From: Nitrososphaeraceae archaeon
Lineage (GTDB): Archaea; Thermoproteota; Nitrososphaeria; Nitrososphaerales; Nitrososphaeraceae
DNA length: 7,936 nucleotides
Assembly: GCA_025936955.1 (NCBI GenBank)
Contig: JAICSL010000067.1
Location: forward strand, 1-7,936
Direction of reading: 5' to 3'
The position numbers and the translations under genes are program-made. Under the pieces are notes generated by a model. It searched no databases and was not told where the DNA came from. It worked only from the letters and a program-made list of their open reading frames with translations. Shown one piece after another: positions 1 through 5,211 of the stretch. Numbering within the stretch: the stretch's first letter is position 1; the number at the start of each line of letters is the position of its first letter.

Positions 1-23
1 AGAAAAGATATTGAAATAATATG

Positions 24-80
24 AGAACTAGAGATCATAATTTTCCAACATATGAAAGCAAAAATGGGTAATCTAGTTCT
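24..80. repeat. 9-bp inverted repeat with 39-nt spacer
   Basis: AGAACTAGA at 24-32 is the exact reverse complement of TCTAGTTCT at 72-80. On the plus strand the second arm runs into T-rich sequence (TTTT at 80-83 and a T5 run at 90-94). It could be a stem-loop near the 3' end of a plus-strand transcript entering from the left, or a spaced dyad. The spacer is long and the DNA is AT-rich, so chance is a real possibility. Confidence 0.3.
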
Positions 81-207
81 TTTGAATGTTTTTAGAAGCC
101 ACCAATTTACAATATTATATACAATACATAGGGAAAACATATCAAATTCATTAGAATTGTAATTAATTCATCTACACAACTATTTTAATCGAGTTATATA
201 CAAAAGT

Positions 208-223
208 GAAGATGCTTGTCTTC
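208..223 (-). terminator. Possible weak terminator hairpin after the mutase gene
   Basis: GAAGA (208-212) pairs with TCTTC (219-223) around a 6-nt loop, beginning 4 nt after the mutase stop codon on the minus strand. A short T4 tract and AT-rich sequence follow in the direction of transcription. Archaeal termination depends mainly on T-rich tracts, and this one is short, so the call is tentative. Confidence 0.22.
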
Positions 224-226
224 TTA

Positions 227-1813
227 TCAAAAGGATACTTTCGGTTCATATTTTCCAAATACTTCTCTAAGAGTATTACTTATCTCGCCTAATGTGACAT
301 AACTTTTTACCGCATAGAGGATGTGTGGCATTAAATTCTCCTCCGTATTCTCAGCTGCCCGTTGTAATGCTTCTAACGCTTGCCCAACTTTTATCCTATC
401 ACGCGAAGTCTTAAAATCACGTAGTCTAGCTATCTGTTTTTTTTCAATTTCCGGATCCATAGCATTCAAATGAGGTTCACTGTCAGCCGCATCTTGGAAT
501 TGGTTAACCCCCACGATAATACGTTTATGTTCATCGGTATCCTTTTTTAATTGATATGCATTTCGCCTAATTTCATCTTGGAAAAAGCCCTTTTCAACTG
601 CGGATAACGCTCCACCTAACCGGCTTATCTTCTTCAAATACTTATCTACTTCTTCTTCAATCCTATTTGTCAAATATTCCACATAATATGAACCTCTTAT
701 TGGATCTACAGTTTTGGCAACACCTGTTTCTGTAGCAATTATCTGTTGGGTTCTAAGTGCCACCTTTACCGCTTCTTCTGTAGGAAGTGCTAATGCTTCG
801 TCTTTTGAATTAGTATGTAATGATTGACATCCACCCAGTACTGCAGATAAAGCTTCTGTAGCTACACGAACAATATTGTTATCAACCTGTTGAGCGGTTA
901 ATGATTCGCCACTAGTCTGAACGTGAAATCTTAAATGCCACGATTTTGCATTTTTAGCATGAAATCTATCTCTCATTATTTTAGCATATATTCGTCTAGC
1001 AGCTCTAAATTTAGCTATTTCTTCAAAAAATTCCATCGTACAACAGAAGAAAAAAGACAGTCTAGGAGCAAAGTCATCGATCTTTAATCCTCTTTTAAGG
1101 CAAGTTTCTATATATTCTATAGCATTGGCAAAAGTAAAAGATAATTCCTGTATAGCATTACAGCCTGCTTCTCTCATGTGATATCCTGATATACTTATCG
1201 GATACCATTGAGATACTTGTGTTGAGCAATACTGTATCATATCACCAACTAGCCTTATAGACGGTTTGGGAGGATAAATATAGGTATTCCTTGCAATATA
1301 TTCTTTCAATATATCATTCTGTGTTGTACCTCTAAGATGCATTGTAGAAACCCCCTGTGATTCTGCAACAATTATGTACAACGAAAGTAATATGGAAGCT
1401 GTTGAATTAATTGTCATAGAGGTACTGACTTTATCCAGCGGGATATTATCAAAACAGGTCATCATGTCCTTAATAGAACTTATTGCTACTCCGGTCTTTC
1501 CAACCTCACCTTCAGACAGTGGATCATCAGAATCACGCCCGGTCTGAGTGGGAAGGTCAAAGGCTAAAGATAATCCTGTTTGACCATTACTAAGAAGAAA
1601 TTTGAACCTATTATTAGTCTCTTCCGCACTTCCAAATCCACTATACTGCCGCATAGTCCACAGACGCTCACGATACATGTTTGGATAGATACCTGAACTA
1701 TAAGGAAACTTCCCTGGCTCTTCATCTGGTATATTAAATTTTGATAAGTCTTTCTTTTTATAAACTCTCTTTACAGGTATCCCAGAATCAGTTTTTATTG
1801 CATCAATTGGCAT
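227..1813 (-). CDS. mcmA1: Methylmalonyl-CoA mutase, catalytic (large) subunit
   Basis: Cobalamin-dependent mutase subunit (528 aa) interconverting (R)-methylmalonyl-CoA and succinyl-CoA, a late step of the first half of the archaeal hydroxypropionate/hydroxybutyrate cycle. It is the TIM-barrel catalytic part only. The C-terminal B12-binding domain of fused mutases is absent, so a separate small subunit must exist elsewhere. Residues aligning with known determinants are Tyr57 (in TMRQYSGF; Tyr89 of the Propionibacterium enzyme), Arg175 (RNTYIYPP; Arg207) and His212 (SISGYHM; His244). Ala84 sits where 2-hydroxyisobutyryl-CoA mutase has Asp. Together these favour methylmalonyl-CoA over isobutyryl- or hydroxyisobutyryl-CoA. 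The ATG is fixed by a strong Shine-Dalgarno and by an in-frame stop just upstream. The protein begins at the TDSGIPVKRVY block, so it lacks roughly 25-30 N-terminal residues common in bacterial relatives. It is the second gene of an operon with the chaperone gene. Confidence 0.95.
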   Translation of the reverse strand: MPIDAIKTDSGIPVKRVYKKKDLSKFNIPDEEPGKFPYSSGIYPNMYRERLWTMRQYSGFGSAEETNNRFKFLLSNGQTGLSLAFDLPTQTGRDSDDPLSEGEVGKTGVAISSIKDMMTCFDNIPLDKVSTSMTINSTASILLSLYIIVAESQGVSTMHLRGTTQNDILKEYIARNTYIYPPKPSIRLVGDMIQYCSTQVSQWYPISISGYHMREAGCNAIQELSFTFANAIEYIETCLKRGLKIDDFAPRLSFFFCCTMEFFEEIAKFRAARRIYAKIMRDRFHAKNAKSWHLRFHVQTSGESLTAQQVDNNIVRVATEALSAVLGGCQSLHTNSKDEALALPTEEAVKVALRTQQIIATETGVAKTVDPIRGSYYVEYLTNRIEEEVDKYLKKISRLGGALSAVEKGFFQDEIRRNAYQLKKDTDEHKRIIVGVNQFQDAADSEPHLNAMDPEIEKKQIARLRDFKTSRDRIKVGQALEALQRAAENTEENLMPHILYAVKSYVTLGEISNTLREVFGKYEPKVSF

Positions 1814-1823
1814 AATTTTTGCT

Positions 1824-1830
1824 TCACCTC
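1824..1830 (-). promoter_or_regulatory. Mutase Shine-Dalgarno overlapping the upstream stop codon
   Basis: On the minus strand GAGGTGA ends 10 nt before the mutase ATG. Its last three bases are the TGA stop of the chaperone gene. This is the strongest ribosome-binding site in the window. Its position means ribosomes finishing the chaperone can reinitiate on the mutase, which is consistent with translational coupling. Confidence 0.75.
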
Positions 1831-2747
1831 AATAAAATCGCTGACAATTCTTCTGCTGCTCTATATGGATCTATTTTTTTATTTACTAGTCTATCAATGT
1901 AATCAGAATATTTACTATTATTCTTTAACATATCTAAAAGTTTTAGTTCTACTATATTTAAAACCATATCTTTTAATTCTTCTTCAAGCATTCTTTTCTC
2001 TTTCTCTTTGTAACTACTACCCGCTGAGTTTATCAATTTATCAATTGATAACGCTAACTCTTTTATGCCGCTGCCTGTCTTTGTGGATGCTTTCAAAACA
2101 ACAGGTTTTCTTTCCGTATTACCTATTAAATCTAAAATGGAATTAAATAAAGTAGTTGCACCGGCTAAATCTGCTTTGTTAATGACATATAGGTCTCCAA
2201 TTTCAGTCAATCCTGCCTTTATTGCTTGAATATTATCACCAGTATAAGGAGTAAAAACTACTACGGTCAAGTCAACAACCCTTGAAATTTCTATTTCCAA
2301 TTGACCAGCTCCTACACTTTCAGCTATGATAAGATCATAGCCCGCAGCATCTAGTATTCTTATTGCGTTTCTGAGGGATTTTGAAACACCCCCAATGGCC
2401 CCTCTGGATGCCATACTTCTCATAAATACTGTATCATCATCTATAATAGTCTGCATTCTAACTCTGTCGCCCAAAATTGCTCCACCTGTAATTGGACTAG
2501 TAGGGTCTACGGCAAGGATGGCAATCTTATAACCTAATGTTTGAAAAACAGGAATTAATTTTCCTATAAGGGAACTTTTTCCAGACCCTGCTGAACCGGT
2601 AAAACCTATTGTTTTGGCACTGCCTGTTTTATGGAATATCTGATGTATAATTATTTGTGATTCCGATTCATCATTATCGACGATAGAAATTGCTCGTGCA
2701 AGTGAACGTCGCTCCCCCTCAAGAACTCCTTTAACTATGGGTAACAT
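1824..2747 (-). CDS. meaB: MeaB/ArgK-type G-protein chaperone of methylmalonyl-CoA mutase
   Basis: P-loop GTPase (307 aa) of the MeaB/MMAA family, often labelled ArgK or LAO/AO transport ATPase in older annotation. Family members gate adenosylcobalamin delivery to the mutase and protect it from inactivation. Visible motifs are Walker A (GSAGSGKSS, 51-59), the DPTSP...TGGAILGDR block (81-95), the switch-like ESVGAGQLE (143-151), the guanine-specificity NKAD (190-193) and a G5-like stretch (219-229). A charged helical tail (about 246-305) corresponds to the family's dimerisation region. ESVGAGQLE differs slightly from the common ETVGVGQSE, and PYTGDN (167-172) from the usual PGLGD-type sequence. 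It is the first gene of the operon. No Shine-Dalgarno precedes its ATG, but a TATA box sits 22-32 nt upstream, which suggests a leaderless mRNA. Adjacency to the mutase supports the chaperone role. Confidence 0.93.
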   Translation of the reverse strand: MLPIVKGVLEGERRSLARAISIVDNDESESQIIIHQIFHKTGSAKTIGFTGSAGSGKSSLIGKLIPVFQTLGYKIAILAVDPTSPITGGAILGDRVRMQTIIDDDTVFMRSMASRGAIGGVSKSLRNAIRILDAAGYDLIIAESVGAGQLEIEISRVVDLTVVVFTPYTGDNIQAIKAGLTEIGDLYVINKADLAGATTLFNSILDLIGNTERKPVVLKASTKTGSGIKELALSIDKLINSAGSSYKEKEKRMLEEELKDMVLNIVELKLLDMLKNNSKYSDYIDRLVNKKIDPYRAAEELSAILLR

Positions 2748-2749
2748 TT

Positions 2750-2849
2750 CTTATAATTATAGTAAGTTAATATTAAATACTTATAATTAAATAATGCAGT
2801 ATCATCCGTCACGAATAGATCCTTTCGGCTTGAACGATTCCTATAATTA
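2750..2849. repeat. TATAATTA repeats at 30- and 60-bp spacing around the meaB promoter
   Basis: The 10-mer CTTATAATTA occurs at 2750-2759 and again at 2780-2789, one copy on each side of the meaB TATA box. Its core, TATAATTA, occurs a third time at 2842-2849. Starts are at 2752, 2782 and 2842, that is 30 and 60 bp apart, close to whole helical turns. They could be regulator sites on one face of the DNA. The motif is pure A/T in AT-rich DNA, so chance cannot be excluded. Confidence 0.3.
2769..2779 (-). promoter_or_regulatory. TATA box for the meaB-mutase operon
   Basis: On the minus strand TATTTAATATT lies 22-32 nt upstream of the meaB ATG. This is where a TBP site should be if transcription starts at or next to the start codon. 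The absence of a Shine-Dalgarno before that ATG supports a leaderless transcript. Motif and spacing are seen in the sequence; the start site itself is inferred. Confidence 0.55.
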
Positions 2850-3106
2850 GATCATAAAACAAGAAATATCTTAATTTTTTCTATTTCCCATGATAGACTT
2901 TTATATTTGATTTACTCGAAAGAAAGACCAATGAACGATAGAAACTCTATCCTAATATTTGATGAAGAGTCACTAATTCAAACAAGTAAGATATATGTAG
3001 TTTTACGAACTATGTTCATTTTTAATATGATTAAGTACATAAATCTCTTAATTAGAAACTATACTTATAATGATACAGTATTTCGTAGATGGTTTGTACT
3101 TTTGAC

Positions 3107-3116
3107 ATTTATTGTA
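3107..3116 (+). promoter_or_regulatory. Tentative TATA-like element for the epimerase gene
   Basis: ATTTATTGTA lies 25-34 nt upstream of the epimerase GTG, the position expected for a leaderless transcript. The match to an archaeal TATA box is poor. An alternative AT-rich element (ACTTATAATG, 3063-3072) lies further upstream and would give a leader of about 45 nt. No Shine-Dalgarno is visible before the GTG. Confidence 0.25.
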
Positions 3117-3140
3117 CACATTCTGAATTTTGGGTTCTGA

Positions 3141-3545
3141 GTGAAAAAATTGCGTATCGATCATATTGCCATAGCTGTTAATAATGTTGAAGAGGCATTA
3201 AAAAATTATCAAAAGGCTTTGAATATAGACCATATTGAAATTGAAGTAGTCCAAAATGAAAAAGTCAGAGTTGCAATGCTAGATTTGGAAGATACAAGAA
3301 TTGAGTTAATGGAGCCAATATCTGAAGAAAGTCCAATTAAAAAATTTTTAGTTGAACGTGGGGAGGGTATACATCATCTCGCTATTACAGCAGACAATAT
3401 AGAAAAAGATGCTGCGCGAGCCACTGAAAACGGAATGAAGATGATTGGCACATTACGCACTGGCTCTTTTGGCAGAAAAATTACGTTCATACATCCGAAA
3501 TCCATGAATGGTGTACTAACAGAGTTTTGTGAGAGTAGCAAGTAA
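3141..3545 (+). CDS. mce: Methylmalonyl-CoA epimerase
   Basis: Metal-dependent epimerase (134 aa) of the vicinal-oxygen-chelate/glyoxalase superfamily. It interconverts (S)- and (R)-methylmalonyl-CoA, linking propionyl-CoA carboxylation to the mutase encoded divergently next door. Two paired VOC modules are visible. The first holds DHIAIAV with metal ligand His8 and the RIELMEP strand (53-59). The second holds GIHHLAI (76-82), whose His78/His79 pair supplies a ligand, then IHPK (117-120) and GVLTEF with the C-terminal metal-binding Glu128. Length matches the family. The GTG start is certain within the frame because a TGA stop immediately precedes it and the protein begins at the conserved first strand. 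Where human and many other epimerases have GAHG, this protein has GSFG (108-111), so that His is Phe. No Shine-Dalgarno is seen. Confidence 0.93.
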   Translation: MKKLRIDHIAIAVNNVEEALKNYQKALNIDHIEIEVVQNEKVRVAMLDLEDTRIELMEPISEESPIKKFLVERGEGIHHLAITADNIEKDAARATENGMKMIGTLRTGSFGRKITFIHPKSMNGVLTEFCESSK

Positions 3546-3749
3546 TCCAACTTTTCTATATAACCTATATTATGGTATTCAATTCCATTGATGGGTATGC
3601 ATATTTATCTGAAAATATTTCAATTATTAAAATTATGAATAAATAAATCCTTGTATCGAGCAATAATAATTGATAAATGTTTTAAACAAACTATTCATCA
3701 TATGTAAAATTCAATAAAATTAATATTGAATAGATCCTTATCTAAATAT
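3546..3749. other. AT-rich spacer with the promoter of the zinc-finger gene
   Basis: This 204-bp spacer starts with a short pyrimidine-rich tract (CTTTTCT, 3551-3557) that could help end epimerase transcription. Its right end carries the TATA box and dyad of the next gene. The middle is very AT-rich with no open frame or RNA structure that I can support. Confidence 0.5.
3709..3731. promoter_or_regulatory. Dyad ATTCAATA-n7-TATTGAAT enclosing a TATA box
   Basis: The arms at 3709-3716 and 3724-3731 are perfect 8-bp inverted repeats around a 7-nt spacer. The TATA-like AAATTAATATT (3717-3727) lies within it, centred about 28 nt upstream of the ATG at 3750. That spacing fits a leaderless transcript. 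A dimeric repressor bound to this dyad would block TBP, so an operator role is plausible but inferred. Confidence 0.4.
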
Positions 3750-4163
3750 ATGCCTACGCAATGCACTATTTGTGGTTCAAGATTTGCAAGCAAACATTGT
3801 TACTTTTGTGAGAGTAATATTTGCTCTTCGTGTATAGCACCAGCTGATGTAACAGGAAACAATACCACTATAAAATGTATTGAATGCGATAAAAGAAGAA
3901 TAAATAAAATTAGTTTATTTTCAGTGATAAGAAGAAATAAAATTATTATCGGAATTTTGCTTGGTTTCTGGATTTTTACGGTTTATCCAATTCCTTTTTT
4001 GCAGATGCTAGGGTATAGAATAGATCCAAGTGTATTTCAGCCAGTTTTAATAGCTACTGTCGCTATGACCATTCCATTTGTCTTCATGTTTGTTGCATGG
4101 CAGAAGAGAGCACCTAAAAGTGGCGGGTCTGATCTGAATGACACCTATCAAGGCAAGATCTAA
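3750..4163 (+). CDS. Membrane protein with N-terminal four-CxxC zinc finger, function unknown
   Basis: I do not recognise this 137-aa protein as a named family. The N-terminal 46 residues carry four CxxC knuckles (Cys5/8, 17/20, 25/28 and 43/46), spaced CxxC-x8-CxxC-x4-CxxC-x14-CxxC. This resembles the cross-braced two-zinc layout of FYVE-like and B-box-like fingers. A basic linker (about 48-65) follows, then two predicted membrane helices (about 66-87 and 95-117) and a short polar, basic tail. Positive charges flanking the helices place both ends in the cytoplasm. I prefer the ATG at 3750 to a TTG at 3726: a TATA-like element lies about 28 nt before the ATG, and the TTG would fall inside it. 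No Shine-Dalgarno is evident. The gene's end overlaps that of leuB by 4 bp. A role in signalling or protein interaction at the membrane is only a guess. Confidence 0.75.
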   Translation: MPTQCTICGSRFASKHCYFCESNICSSCIAPADVTGNNTTIKCIECDKRRINKISLFSVIRRNKIIIGILLGFWIFTVYPIPFLQMLGYRIDPSVFQPVLIATVAMTIPFVFMFVAWQKRAPKSGGSDLNDTYQGKI

Positions 4164-5191
4164 TGCATTAAGCTAGATACCATTTTTGTGAATTCAGTGG
4201 TTGAAAGGCTACCACCGATATCCTTAGTCTTCTTATTTTGTTTTAGCATATGAGTTATTGCATTCTCAATATTATTGCCTTCGTATGAAGCATTTTCATC
4301 ATTATATTTATGCGCTAACCACTCCAGCATCATTTTTGTTGACAGCAAAATAGATGACGGGTTTGCAATGTTCTTTCCTGCTATATCAAAAGCTGCTCCA
4401 TGAACTGGTTCAAAAAGTGCAAAATGATCACCTATGTTAGCTGCAGGTCCCATTCCTAAACCTCCAACTACTTGCGCTGCTTCATCAGACAATATATCTC
4501 CGAAGAGATTAGTTGTCAAAATAACATCGAATTCTTCCGGATTGCGGATTAAATTCATTGCACAGGCATCAACATATAACTCACTATATTCAACCTCAGG
4601 ATAGTCGTTAGCAACAGATCTGCATGTCTTTGCAAACAATCCATCACCTTTTCGCAGGACGTTCGCTTTATGAACAGCTACAACCTTTTTTTTCCTTTTA
4701 TTCCTTAGCATGGAAGTTTTGAATGCATAATGTGCAATTCTTCTTGATGCCTTTTCAGATGTCAATCGTAATGCTATAACTGTGTTCTCGTCAATATTGA
4801 ACTCCCAGCCCATGTATACGTCTTCGGTATTTTCTCTTACTATTACAAGGTTCACTTTATCTGAGAGATTTCTAATATTAGGATACGATTTCGCAGGCCG
4901 AATATTAGCGTAAAGATTAAGCATAGATCTTATAGGAATGATTACATCTGCAGCACTCTCTCCTACTGGACCTTTCAAACAAACCTGAGATTTTCTGATT
5001 ATGTCCATACTAAAATCAGGTAACGCTCTACCAAATTTAACAAGCGCCCCATCACCTGCTTCTACTTCATCTATTGTAAATTTTATTTTTGAAGAATTAT
5101 CATTTATTGTTTCAAGAATTGTTTTTGCTGATGCTGCAAGAGCCGGGCCAATGCCATCGCCATTAATTAGAGCAATATGATATCGTGTCAA
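4160..5191 (-). CDS. leuB: 3-isopropylmalate dehydrogenase
   Basis: Beta-decarboxylating dehydrogenase (343 aa) that oxidises 3-isopropylmalate to 2-oxoisocaproate in leucine synthesis. Signature residues are GDGIGP (11-16), substrate arginines Arg88, Arg98 (NIRPAK) and Arg119 (VRENTED), catalytic Tyr126 and Lys175, and metal-binding Asp208, Asp232 and Asp236. In the cofactor loop after EPVHG, Asp269-Ile270 occupy the place of Asp278-Ile279 of Thermus LeuB, predicting NAD. NADP-isocitrate dehydrogenases carry Lys-Tyr there. Position directly after leuA supports LeuB over isocitrate or homoisocitrate dehydrogenase, though the family is similar overall. The start is TTG at 5189-5191: a TAA in frame abuts it, and the first strand begins at once. 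There is no clear Shine-Dalgarno in the 20-bp gap after leuA. It is the last gene of the operon. Confidence 0.9.
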   Translation of the reverse strand: MTRYHIALINGDGIGPALAASAKTILETINDNSSKIKFTIDEVEAGDGALVKFGRALPDFSMDIIRKSQVCLKGPVGESAADVIIPIRSMLNLYANIRPAKSYPNIRNLSDKVNLVIVRENTEDVYMGWEFNIDENTVIALRLTSEKASRRIAHYAFKTSMLRNKRKKKVVAVHKANVLRKGDGLFAKTCRSVANDYPEVEYSELYVDACAMNLIRNPEEFDVILTTNLFGDILSDEAAQVVGGLGMGPAANIGDHFALFEPVHGAAFDIAGKNIANPSSILLSTKMMLEWLAHKYNDENASYEGNNIENAITHMLKQNKKTKDIGGSLSTTEFTKMVSSLMH

Positions 5192-5211
5192 TTAAGATTG
5201 CTATTCGTATG

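Larger units (their letters stand above)
1..226. other. Non-coding flank downstream of the mutase gene
   Basis: This AT-rich stretch lies past the stop codon of the mutase gene. I see no credible open reading frame, tRNA or known RNA in it. It contains a 9-bp perfect inverted repeat (24-32 and 72-80) and a small hairpin just after the mutase stop (208-223), listed separately. What lies to the left of position 1 is unknown, so this may be the tail of another transcription unit. Confidence 0.6.
2748..3140. other. Divergent intergenic region between meaB and the epimerase gene
   Basis: This 393-bp stretch separates the minus-strand chaperone/mutase operon from the plus-strand epimerase gene and must hold both promoters. 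The meaB TATA box is clear; the epimerase promoter is not. A plus-strand open frame (ATG at 2931, stop TGA at 3138-3140) would encode 69 residues, but they include no alanine and one glycine and are dominated by Ile, Phe, Tyr and Asn. That is typical of chance translation of AT-rich DNA, so I do not call it a gene. No tRNA or recognisable structured RNA is seen. Confidence 0.6.

Noticed and set aside
1865..2146. Plus-strand open frame of 93 codons
   Set aside because: It lies wholly antisense within the chaperone gene, and its Leu/Tyr-rich, low-complexity translation is a shadow of that gene.
1824..2747. Reading the chaperone as an arginine/ornithine transport ATPase (ArgK)
   Set aside because: The ArgK name is a historical label. 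The motifs and the direct coupling to the mutase gene fit the MeaB/MMAA chaperone role.
2907..3140. Plus-strand open frame of 77 codons (TTG) or 69 codons (ATG at 2931) upstream of the epimerase gene
   Set aside because: From the ATG it has no alanine, only one glycine and few G-starting codons, with Ile, Phe, Tyr and Asn dominating. There is no Shine-Dalgarno and no recognisable motif, so it looks like chance translation of AT-rich intergenic DNA.
3726..3728. TTG as the start of the zinc-finger gene
   Set aside because: It lies inside the presumed TATA element and dyad. The ATG 24 nt later has the right spacing to that TATA box and begins just before the first CxxC.
2813..3739. 12-base repeat GAATAGATCCTT at 2813-2824 and 3728-3739
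   Set aside because: A repeat of this length is expected about once or twice by chance in a window this size, and the two copies sit in different positions relative to their genes.
4160..5191. Isocitrate dehydrogenase assignment for the leuB product
   Set aside because: Asp-Ile in the cofactor loop and the position after leuA favour NAD-dependent isopropylmalate dehydrogenase. The Lys-Tyr pair of NADP-isocitrate dehydrogenase is absent.
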